A stretch of DNA of 64,000 nt from Liriodendron chinense (taxonomy: Eukaryota > Streptophyta > Magnoliopsida > Magnoliales > Magnoliaceae): the NCBI GenBank assembly GCA_003013855.2, contig PVNU02004100.1:1400501-1464500 (forward strand). The letters run 5' to 3'. Made by a program: the position numbers and the translations under genes. Every line of letters starts with the position of its first letter. Position 1 is the stretch's first letter. The notes below the pieces were generated by a model. It did not search any database, was not told the DNA's origin, and worked only from the letters and a program-made list of their open reading frames with translations. Positions 58,419 to 64,000 of the stretch are shown piece after piece.

Positions 58419-61400
58419 GGTAGGTTCCACTTCTTTCCACCACATCCAAGTCCACCAACACTCTCAGGTTCAGATTATTCGTGCCATAAACTGATGTTAA
58501 TCCTCGACATGAATTCAAACCATATTGACTTTACTTTCACATGTCTAATATTTTTTGTAGTTTGCAAGCTTTGTAATGCAAAGCATAGTGTGTGAAACAC
58601 GTCTGCAAGTCTACAATAAACTATGATGATATTAGATTACCAATATATGAGAGAGCCTGTGGTCAATATACACAGTCATGAAACTCGTACTACAAGCCTA
58701 CAAACCTTCACCAGCTTTCCAACATTAAACCACTGCTATCTCAAACTTAAAACACAAGTCACTTTGAAACTCAACAAACTCACATGCATATGCACATATA
58801 TTCCTTGTATATTTACACAAGACATTCAGTTGACCAAAAGGGAGTGTAAGTCAACCCAAATCATGTAAACTACCAAAGAGCATGAAATGCATGGTCTGGT
58901 AGTTTGTGCCAATTATTGGTGGAAATTCAGCAAATAAAGCAAACAAAAGGAGAAGTGCCATTAGTAACTGAAGTCTACGCTTCCATTGTTGTCTGTGATG
59001 CACAAATTTTGCTAAGTAGGCTCAAAATGTTCTTTTTCCCACCTTCCAAAGAGAAAAAGGCTCAAAATGCAGTAAAATATTGAAGTCGCAGTTAATGATA
59101 CAGCAGATCCATATGAACCATCAGTCATACAAGCAGAAATATTGGTCGCATGGGCTGCTATTTGTTGAATGTTAATGGGGGAAATTCACATCTAGTTATC
59201 ATATCATTTTTCTAAAGAACCAATGCATGTCGACATATATGTTGCACCATGACCTATTCTTCATTAGTAAGCTCAATGATTTCTATTAGCTAGTTAGTAT
59301 GAGTAATGCCAGCTGCATACTATTAAGGGTATGTAGTCATGCATAGACAAATACCTCACTGCCCAATTATGTAAAAAAAAAATACACAAGCAAAGTAAGT
59401 TTCTAGAAGGAGCATGATCACGTGAAAATCCGGAAGCTATGCCGAAGTATCTTCTTCAAAGAAATAAGAGTTTATGGTTCCTTATGAGAGAATATCAAAT
59501 AAATGAAATAATGACCGCGATTTATACTTCTTACCTCAATAGGGTGTGATTCTGCAAGCCCGTCCAGCCTAAGGCCCTGAGTAGTTTGGCCAAGAAATTG
59601 CGTCCAAATTTTCCATTCAGGAAACAAGCAATCAATTGCTAAATAGCTCACCTGAAATGCAGCAGTTCACAAAATCATTTGCAAGATCGTGCTATGTCAA
59701 CCCAGCACTAGTGCCAAAGATGAAGGAACCCATGAGCAATACCCATGTCGCGAACCCCTCTTTAAGCCACAAATCTGTCCACCATTCCATTGTTACAAGA
59801 TTCCCAAACCATTGATGTGCAAGTTCATGTGCTACAACAATTGCAACCTGTAGAGAAAGACAGCCATGATGAAACAGTTTGTGTAAACTTCACGTCAAAC
59901 TGTCAGTGCAGATCAATTGGTGGCAATATTTTAAATAGTGAATAGCATGTACCGTAGCATTCATCCCCCTGAAGCATGACACATAAGCTAAATGCCACTT
60001 TGCACTTGATTGAACCAAATATCATGAAGTTTCATTGCACCAAACTAGATAGCTAATTAATGAAATATGATATTTGGTGCACCAAACACAACCTTAAATA
60101 ATAGGAAAAATATGCCAAAGATTAAGCATAAAGATAAAGGAATAGCAAAGGAACTGATTTAATACCATTACTTGTATTATTACAATCATTCTAAAATTAA
60201 CTAATTTATATTGAAAATAGAAAAACGTAACAAATCATTGAAAACATTAATTGATTTTATGTTTTAGTGAAAAATAACTTGTAGTATCACTTGCAAAAAA
60301 AAAAAAAAACTTGTAGTACCGTGCAAGCAATGTAGTAGTGTAGACCACATAGTGCGTAGCATGTGCTAATTAACGTTTAGCATAAGCGACTTAAAACTAT
60401 TTTCATGAGCTATGTAGCATGAAGGCTAAGCTACACACTGCATGGAATAAGCTTTTTAAAACACTTTTGTGGTTATCAAATGCTCAAGGAGACATCACCT
60501 GTCCCAAATAAGTCAAGCAAAAAAGATCAATCAATATAGTGAAACAGCATGGAGTCCGAAGCACTAGTAAAAGAAAGTTTTATAGAAAATAGTAAACACT
60601 GCAAGGAAACCAATCTTCGGTTTCATAGAATGATTGCTGAAGGATCTCCATAACATGGTCAGGAACAGAATCTTGAGCTATCAAAGATCATTAAACATAT
60701 GCACATTACCGTTTGCTTATTTGCAGCCGCAGAATGTTGATCATCATAGAGCAGAGCTGTTTCACAATATGTGACTAAACCATAGTTCTCCATAGCCCCA
60801 ATAGCATCAGGTATTGCAACCATATCTAGCTTGGGTAATGAATATGGCATGGAAAAATAACTGACAAATTCCAATAACACGTTAGATAGAAATCAAGCAG
60901 ATCCACCCCAGAACTAGAAAACACTTAAGAAAATTATAATAGAACTCCAAAAAGAGAACAACACCATTATTAGCTTCCGTTTGAGTCCAGTTGGTTCCAG
61001 AAATCCACCAAAGTTTGTAAGGAAATGATTGTAATGATCAATTAACAGTAACTCAATGATCTCAACATATGAAGAAGAATTTAGTATAATAAAGACAAAC
61101 CTACTTTTCGTAGAGATCAAGTGTCCTGACAGCAAGATCCAAAGAAAATTTCCCTTGATTTGTCTTACCAATCTGACAGTATACACGAACCTTAGTCCCT
61201 GAGCATGCAAGATAACATTAATCAGGAAAATGTTGCCACATCATAAGAAACAAAGCGTTCAATACAAGTGCATACCATTGAGTGTCAAGTCTTCTATGTA
61301 ATCAAACAAACCAACAACAACAGCCACCAAATAAGTTGACATAATTGGTGACTCCTGGAAAGAAACCGTCTTCAGTTGCCCATCAAGCTTTTCTTGAATG

Positions 61401-63027
61401 ACTGGCATATTGGACAACGCTATCAGCTCCGAGGGCACTTCCAATGTTATCTTGAACGTAGCCTGAACACAATATTTTAGCAAAATAAAGGGACAGACAG
61501 AAAGAAAAAGAAAAAAAATAAAAAATAAAAAACGAGGTTTCAAGAAAAGAGGAAACTGCCATCAAGGTATAAAGTGGCCACAGAGGATTTTAGAATCAAA
61601 TAGAATTGACCCTTCGGCTTGTTTCTTTCATTTATGTTAAACAGCTACATTGTGCTAATCTTGAGGGTCTATGAGAAGTTACAATGAGGAGAAGAAAGTA
61701 GGAGAAGAAAGATGGAAGAGAGAAACAATGAGAGGGAGAGCAAGAACAAGAGATGCTTAGGGTCTATTGAAGCCCTCTATTCTTATTTATAATAATAAAA
61801 ACGTGAATGGGCCTATCAGTCTTATTACATGGTCTTGAGCCCAATGGGCCTTATTCAACTATCAACCTTTCAACACTCCCCCTCAAGCTAGAGCATCCTA
61901 ATGAGACCCAACTTGGAACAAGGGCTAACATAATCAAACCAAAGAAAGAAAGAAATTCTTCTCTAACAATTTGTGTTTTTTAATTTCCCTTTTGTTAACT
62001 TGGGGACTACATTATAGAATTATATTTATTGTTTGTTGAATAGGAACCATATTTATAAATAGAGGATATAGTTTTGCACACAGATCTCAAAGATGTTATT
62101 CATCTCATCTACAGGATAGCAACATACATACCAGATGCCAATCTTAGATAACAGTAATCTACTCTTAACACCTGAACAATCCCCCCAAGCATGAGGCGAG
62201 ATGATTCCAAGCTGCAAGAGAATCTGACTGCAGTTTGATGACTTCTATGATGTAAACCATTGGCACTTTTGGTTGCTACTGAAGGATCTAGCGGCACTTC
62301 CAATGGCTGGGATTTGAATCTTTGGCTCTTCCGGTGGCTGCGACACTTCCAATGGGCAGTGAGGCAGATGGGGTTGCTGATGACGGTGGATTTATATGGC
62401 TTACAGGGACGATGAAGCTCGCAATATAGTGATTTGGGTGCAGAAGACTTTGACGAGAGATCGGATGAACAAGGCATTGCCAGACAGAGATGAGTTTGGG
62501 CGCTGGAAGTGATCGGATTCCAGATCTGGGATCTGCTCGATGGTTGCCAACAGAGATAGATGGGAAGGGAGATTCAACGGCTAAGATTATCACCAAAGTA
62601 TGTCATGGCTCTGATACCATGTTAAATTAGGGACTACATTATGAAAAATGCAGTATATTTCGTATTCTTTGAATGAGAACTGTATTTATACACGGGGGAT
62701 ACAACTATACACATAGCTGTATACATATCTCAAACATAATATCTTATCTATAAGATAATAACATATCTACCAAATACTAATCATAGATTCATAGATAATA
62801 CTAATCTACTCTAACAACTTCGAAAGTTTGTGACTCACTATTAAAATTATGAAACCAGAGAAGGTAAATAGCGAACAGATAAGCATCAATTCATTTAAAG
62901 AAATAATGAGAAGTCAATGATTACCTTAACAGCAGGTTCATCCCAACATGGAAAACATCGACGTGCATCTGCAGGCTCAAATTGTGTAACTGCCATGTTT
63001 TTCTTCTCCTCGTTATGCTCATAAGTA
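34314..63027 (-). CDS. APM1: Plant M1 aminopeptidase (APM1 type), 7 exons visible, partial
   Basis: A zinc metallo-aminopeptidase of the M1 family that removes N-terminal residues from peptides; in plants APM1 acts at membranes in cell-cycle and auxin-related processes (family knowledge). Exons in transcription order: 62925-63027, 61276-61462, 61105-61198, 60710-60860, 59743-59847, 59535-59651, 34314-34427. All junctions have GT donors and AG acceptors and keep phase, with 871 coding bases and no stop. The N-terminal ~170-200 residues and the C-terminal half lie outside the window or were not found. The last intron is 25.1 kb of transposons. Some family-conserved residues differ (see GAMEN and HEXXH exons), so it may be a divergent paralogue or a decaying copy rather than the main gene. 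Confidence 0.92.
34655..34967 (+). mobile_element. Au-like tRNA-derived SINE
   Basis: The 5' part carries a polymerase III B-box-like GTTCGAATCCC (about 34705-34715) preceded by a CCCTACCCATCTGTG stretch. The 3' end reads CAACCCCAATTAGTTG then GATAAGGCTTAGA and a (TTG)n tail (34954-34967), the hallmark end of the plant Au SINE family. Longer than the usual ~180 bp, so the middle may hold an insertion. TSD not identified. Confidence 0.6.
35575..35607. repeat. (GT)n microsatellite
   Basis: Uninterrupted GT dinucleotides just upstream of the miniature copia element. Confidence 0.95.
35640..35860 (+). repeat. 5' LTR of the miniature copia element
   Basis: Direct copy of 36888-37128; includes the pyrimidine-rich leader CATCCGTCTCTCCTCTTTCT present in both. 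Confidence 0.9.
36888..37128 (+). repeat. 3' LTR of the miniature copia element
   Basis: Direct copy of 35640-35860, about 20 bp longer, chiefly through the GT tract. Confidence 0.9.
37383..37690 (-). pseudogene. RTE LINE piece 4: C-terminus and 3' tail
   Basis: The minus strand reads FRLRWFGHVQRRS, a signature of the C-terminus of plant RTE polyproteins, then RGRPKRTWVELWR. Stops occur upstream of it. The 3' end is a short trinucleotide repeat (ATC on plus at 37383-37398), as in RTE elements. TCCTT (37686-37690) is the TSD of the adjoining 6-kb unit. Confidence 0.85.
37691..43725 (+). mobile_element. 6.0-kb solo-LTR-like unit (family B)
   Basis: Starts TGTCACGCCCCAAATTCG and ends GGATCAAGGTATTACA, with perfect 5-bp TSD TCCTT (37686-37690, 43726-43730) in the LINE. 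No retrotransposon genes and no internal LTR pair were found, so it behaves as one very long solo LTR or a large derivative of one. The part 39700-42900 is a degenerate array: phrases such as TTTCAACGGTGG...CATTGTTTCTTATGGTG and GTCCACCTAAGATTTGGAT recur every 170-500 bases. The orientation given is only that of reading TG...CA and is uncertain. Confidence 0.7.
39770..42800. repeat. Degenerate array of GTGGGTCCAC-rich units in family B
   Basis: Related phrases start near 39948, 40350, 40668, 40978, 41150, 41540, 41903, 42118 and 42633: a GGTTTCAACGGTGG-like head, CATTGTTTCTTATGGTGG, then GTCCACCTAAGATTTGGATC. Spacing is irregular. Repeated IR-like GTGGGNCCAC motifs. No coding. Confidence 0.65.
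43726..43931 (-). pseudogene. RTE LINE piece 3: post-RT domain
   Basis: The minus strand reads KDVGHRIQVRWKKWRCAVGV, LKLKRKFYRMAIRPAMLYGI and ECWVVKEQHVHRMNVAELR, which match the conserved segment after the RT palm in plant RTE polyproteins (RPAMLYGTECW, HVHKMSVAEMRM). The frame is open through this piece. It is bounded by the TSDs of two insertions. Confidence 0.9.
43992..47228 (-). mobile_element. Solo-LTR-like unit, family A copy 4
   Basis: On the minus strand it begins TGTAACGCCTTGGATTTTTG and ends GAAATTTCGGGCTGTCACA. Flanks AGCCA (43987-43991) and AGTCG (47229-47233) could both derive from AGCCG by C-to-T or G-to-A changes. A minus-strand TATA-like CAATATAAAA lies at 45981-45990. Similar in order and content to the other family A copies. 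No coding genes. Confidence 0.78.
47341..47961. mobile_element. Non-autonomous hAT element built of GGGTTGGG repeats
   Basis: Termini AGGGCTGAAAGTCGGGCGGG and CCGCCCAACTTTCAGCCCTA are inverted. TSD GGTATGAG / GGTATGAC (47333-47340, 47962-47969), one mismatch. Ends are arrays of AACCCAACCC / GGGTTGGG; the middle is AT-rich. No transposase. Confidence 0.85.
47982..48217. repeat. ~118-bp tandem duplication in the Mutator-type element
   Basis: Copies 47982-48097 and 48098-48217 start CGTAACRGTCGAAAAAC and end AGTAGATTTCAACCACGC; nearly identical, so recent relative to the host element. Confidence 0.92.
48674..48758 (-). pseudogene. RTE LINE piece 2: short connector
   Basis: The minus strand reads KIGDEKVFQNDLFRYLGS, then IIRESGVIE, matching the FRYLGSIIQKDGEIEEDV block of plant RTE LINEs. 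Only 85 bp, bounded by a Mutator TSD and by the inverted-repeat DNA element. Confidence 0.85.
49030..49271. repeat. 34-bp minisatellite, left part
   Basis: Imperfect units of about 34 bp: GGTGGGCCCCACATGATGG, then ATGGTCCACATCAAA. Interrupted at 49272 by a hAT and continued from 50563. Confidence 0.9.
49280..50554. mobile_element. 1.3-kb non-autonomous hAT inside the minisatellite
   Basis: 8-bp TSD GACCACAT is perfect (49272-49279, 50555-50562). Ends TATGGGTGTCGATGAG and (complement) TAGGGCTGTTAATGGG are inverted. Both ends consist of GGGCCGGGC / AAGCCCGGCCC repeats; the middle (49500-50340) is AT-rich with no transposase and two imperfect copies of a phrase around AACAAGTACCTAGCCT (49560-49680). 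Confidence 0.88.
50563..51620. repeat. 34-bp minisatellite, right part
   Basis: About 30 further imperfect units of GGTGGGCCCCACATGATGG plus ACRRTCCACATCAAA, with unit length varying from about 28 to 40 bp. The frames open across it on both strands are repeat artefacts. Confidence 0.9.
51930..53037 (-). pseudogene. RTE LINE piece 1: reverse transcriptase
   Basis: In minus-strand order: AKKIARKW-type start near 53025, RISEVKKALRKMKIGKALGP (about 52612-52690), VFIDLEKAYDGV (about 52255-52292) and LFVDDIILID with the catalytic DD at 52080-52091, then KYMECKIGNNRSGNKE (about 51935-51985). These match plant RTE LINE RT in order. Several stops and frame changes. A (CT)n tract at 52881-52927 lies inside the coding region. 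5' truncated. Confidence 0.88.
52881..52927. repeat. (CT)n microsatellite inside LINE coding sequence
   Basis: 47 bp of CT, read as a run of Arg-Glu codons on the minus strand, at the position of the RERK motif of RTE LINEs. Confidence 0.95.
53038..53654. other. Intronic flank with a (GGGA)n repeat
   Basis: GGGA/GAGG repeats at 53141-53180. From about 53400 to 53560 there are ACCCAAC / GGGTTGG-type phrases like those of the hAT elements, without clear ends. No coding. Confidence 0.5.
54311..54320 (+). promoter_or_regulatory. TATA box of LTR family A copy 5
   Basis: CTATATATAT followed by an AT-rich step and, about 70 bases on, the GAGAGAG leader common to the family. Confidence 0.55.
55882..55922. 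repeat. (TA)n microsatellite
   Basis: About 20 TA units within family A copy 5, followed by three copies of a ~48-bp unit around TTGACTGCTATGTATGTATG (55925-56040). Confidence 0.95.
56318..57043. mobile_element. Harbinger/Tourist-like element, 726 bp
   Basis: Ends GGGGTCGTTTAGATGGGAG and (complement) AGGCTCGTTTGGGAGC are inverted, with TAA on both sides (56315-56317, 57044-57046), the PIF/Harbinger target. Subterminal AGTAAATGG / CCATTTACT repeats extend inward on both arms. No transposase. Confidence 0.8.
57047..58350. other. Unassigned intronic sequence
   Basis: A 20-base A-run near 57078, then AT-rich sequence. 58200-58330 has CCCAACC / GGTTGGG phrases resembling one arm of the GGGTTGGG hAT elements, without a matching end. 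No exon. Confidence 0.4.
58356..58417. repeat. (GA)n microsatellite
   Basis: About 31 GA units, preceded by a short CA tract. Confidence 0.95.
58418..59534. other. Intron sequence upstream of the large TE nest
   Basis: Unique-looking AT-rich sequence between the GA tract and the APM1 exon ending at 59535. No element ends or coding identified. Confidence 0.5.
59535..59651 (-). CDS. APM1: APM1 exon after the catalytic motif
   Basis: 117 bp, 39 codons, phase 0. VSYLAIDCLFPEWKIWTQFL then GLRLDGLAESHPIE matches the segment after HEXXH-x18-E in plant APM1 (SYLATDxLFPEWKIWTQFL, LDGLxESHPIEVEV). Acceptor TTTCAG at 59652-59654 and donor GTAAGA. Followed by the 25.1-kb intron. Confidence 0.95.
59743..59847 (-). 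CDS. APM1: APM1 exon with the HEXXH zinc-binding site
   Basis: 105 bp, 35 codons. VAIVVAHELAHQWFGNLVTM then EWWTDLWLKEGFATW holds the zinc site HELAH and, 18 residues on, the third ligand Glu (K-E-G-F). The general base Glu in HELAH is intact. The usual LNEGFATW reads LKEGFATW, so the asparagine next to the zinc-ligand Glu is lysine. Acceptor CTACAG, donor GTATTG. Confidence 0.95.
59919..60467. mobile_element. Possible hAT-type MITE in an APM1 intron
   Basis: The left end CAATATTTTAAATAGTGAAT and the right end (complement) AAGTGTTTTAAAAAGC are inverted-like. TAGCATG / CATGCTA motifs occur near both ends. An inner hairpin-like pair around ATTTGGTGCACCAAA (60070-60090) is present. No convincing TSD, so boundaries are uncertain. 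Confidence 0.35.
60710..60860 (-). CDS. APM1: APM1 exon with the GAMEN motif
   Basis: 151 bp; the first base completes a codon from the previous exon. YFSMPYSLPKLDMVAIPDAI then GAMENYGLVTYCETALLYDD. GAMEN binds the substrate N-terminus in M1 aminopeptidases and is intact. The preceding family sequence DFAAGAMEN is DAIGAMEN here, one residue shorter, and TYRETALLYD reads TYCETALLYD. Acceptor TTGTCAG, donor GTAATG. Confidence 0.95.
61105..61198 (-). CDS. APM1: APM1 exon: VRVYCQ segment
   Basis: 94 bp, split codons at both ends. TKVRVYCQIGKTNQGKFSLD then LAVRTLDLYE matches plant APM1 between the N-terminal beta domain and the catalytic domain. Acceptor GCTCAG, donor GTAGGT. Confidence 0.95.
61276..61462 (-). 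CDS. APM1: APM1 exon: N-terminal beta-sheet domain
   Basis: 187 bp, starting in phase 0 and ending with one base of a glycine codon. ATFKITLEVPSELIALSNMP, QESPIMSTYLVAVVVGLFDY and IEDLTLN match the M1 N-terminal domain (MSTYLVAxVVGxFDYVE). Acceptor GTTCAG, donor GTATGC. Confidence 0.95.
61650..61895 (-). mobile_element. Fragment of a copia 3' end with LTR
   Basis: The minus strand reads AGCTTGAGGGGGAG (polypurine tract, 61876-61890) followed by TGTTGAAAGGTTGATAG at 61875 as an LTR start. The LTR-like sequence runs to about 61650, with a pyrimidine-rich leader. The rest of the element is absent. Left boundary uncertain. Confidence 0.55.
61993..62816 (-). mobile_element. TRIM-like miniature LTR element in an APM1 intron
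   Basis: Direct terminal repeats 61993-62170 and 62620-62816. On the minus strand both end in CTAATTTAACA / CCAAGTTAACA and start TGTTA(A)GAGTAG. PBS TGGTATCAGAGCCATGACA adjoins the right repeat (62601-62619). A G-rich tract GCTTGGGGGGATTG precedes the left repeat. The interior is ~450 bp with no gag or pol. Length and layout fit a TRIM/SMART. No clear TSD (CCTTT against ACTTC). Confidence 0.8.
62925..63027 (-). CDS. APM1: APM1 exon: first exon visible
   Basis: 103 bp; the first base completes an upstream codon. TYEHNEEKKNMAVTQFEPAD then ARRCFPCWDEPAVK is the highly conserved M1 block (ARRxFPCWDEP). Acceptor TTCTCCAG at 63028-63030, donor GTAATC at 62924. Earlier exons (roughly the first 100-130 residues) are not recognised up to 64000 and should lie to the right. 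Confidence 0.95.
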
Positions 63028-63174
63028 CTGGAGAAAAATAAAACAATCCTAAATAATAACAAGAAGAATGATAATATATTAACATTGCAGCTTACTATTC
63101 TGCACAACCACTTGAAACTGTAGTTTTCATTATCTCTCAAATGCATGAGGCACAAGCTCTGTGGGAACCATTCA

Positions 63175-63765
63175 TTGTTGAGAGACAATTCTAAAAGCCT
63201 CCCCTCTGGTTTCTGACAATTTTAAACACGTCCCCTCTAGTTTGAATTATTGCAACTACCTCCCCTTTGGTTTACAAATCTGTTGCAAATTCCCCGACAT
63301 GGTCTACTAGAAATGTTTTTCTTTGAGAAATTGACCGTTTTTCCCCTAAAGGTACTAGTTGCAGATGGATGGGCCTACCTTAGTGAGTGCATATCATCCT
63401 ACCCATTCAGAATGGTTAGTGTACCATGAAAATGGGAAATCCCAAAAATCAGGCTGATTCAACCATCAGGTAGTATGTAAATTTGGGGGTTTTGGGGTGG
63501 GTGGCCCACACGATGATTTGATTACCCTTTTTTTTTTGCGTCGAATATCTATGGTGGAGGGACCTTGATAGACGGGTTGGGTACCATTTATATGGGGACC
63601 TCACAGGCAGGGAAAACGAACTCATGGATGAGGGTATTTTTATCAATTGGTGCAAATTCCTCTAACATCTCCAGCTGAGGGGGAGGTACTTGCAATAGAC
63701 AGGAGGCGAGGTGTTTACAATTGTCTGAAACCAGAGTGAAGGTGTTTACAAGTATCCCCTCATTA
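63175..63765. mobile_element. Long-inverted-repeat element in an APM1 intron
   Basis: About 100 bp at each end are inverted copies: left CTCCCCTCTGGTTTCTGACA and right (complement) TTCACTCTGGTTTCAGACAA, continuing through TAAACACCT and TATTGCAA.TACCTCCCC. Interior ~380 bp with no coding. TSD not resolved, family unknown. Confidence 0.6.
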
Positions 63766-63769
63766 TTTC

Positions 63770-64000
63770 ATTTATTAGCCCACTAGGTTCATAGTTCAAT
63801 ATTGCATCAACCAAACAATTGAACTTTATGATAACATCATTACATATTTCTAGTATCGTTATTTATTCTGATATTATACAACATAAACATCACAGCACCA
63901 GAATATGCCATCGATACATTAAGAGTCTAATATAGTTCATTTTAAGTTTTATGTACTATTTTCAAAACCATTTTCACATTTTATCAATATCCTATGTATT
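63770..64000. other. AT-rich sequence to window end
   Basis: Nothing recognisable; probably intron of the aminopeptidase gene. Confidence 0.4.

Larger units (their letters stand above)
34428..59534 (-). other. 25.1-kb APM1 intron filled with nested transposons
   Basis: Donor GTAAGA after HPIE (59534 side) and acceptor TTTTCAG before VEIN (34428 side), phase 0. Family proteins read HPIEVEVNH without a gap, so no exon is missing between. Contents are listed separately. Confidence 0.9.

Overview
The window is plant nuclear DNA, AT-rich and dominated by transposable elements, with one recognisable host gene. The gene is a plant M1 aminopeptidase (APM1 / puromycin-sensitive aminopeptidase type) on the minus strand. 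Seven exons are visible, six between 59535 and 63027 and one isolated at 34314-34427. Exon structure, intron sizes and the transposon families point to a woody angiosperm with large introns. I cannot name the species; a magnoliid or other basal angiosperm is only a guess.

Layout from the left. 1-9071: a decayed Ty1/copia retrotransposon on the plus strand, entered without most of its 5' LTR. Its gag is split by a 3.7-kb solo-LTR-like insertion (1581-5254), which itself carries a hAT-like element (2220-3072). 9357-9870: a small hAT element made of GGGTC-type repeats. 10245-23790: a 13.5-kb hAT transposon with its transposase pseudogene on the minus strand. It is broken by a large LTR (12391-18546) holding a second, oppositely oriented copy of the same LTR family (15418-18132), by a 5'-truncated L1 LINE (19685-about 22756) and by another solo LTR (22762-23491). 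24102-24243: a Mutator-type MITE. 25186-31087: a complete LTR element on the minus strand with a gag-like gene but no pol. 32925-34086: another hAT-like element.

34428-59534 is one 25.1-kb APM1 intron. It holds a SINE, a 1.5-kb miniature copia element, and an RTE-type LINE (minus strand, 37383-53037) cut into four pieces by three insertions. The three are a 6-kb LTR-like unit, a 4.7-kb Mutator-type element that carries two further insertions, and a 3.2-kb inverted-repeat DNA element with a 34-bp minisatellite and a hAT inside. A solo LTR and a Harbinger-like element follow. The upstream APM1 introns hold a TRIM-like element, a copia LTR fragment and inverted-repeat elements.

Most boundaries rest on target-site duplications (TSDs) read directly: 5 bp for LTR units, 8 bp for hAT, 9 bp for Mutator, TAA for Harbinger. 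In the LINE and the hAT transposase, excising an insertion with one TSD copy brings the interrupted coding sequence back into frame. The nesting order can therefore be read: RTE LINE first, then the Mutator-type element, the 6-kb LTR and the inverted-repeat element, then LTR and hAT insertions inside those. I found no tRNA or rRNA gene, no CRISPR array and no second host gene.
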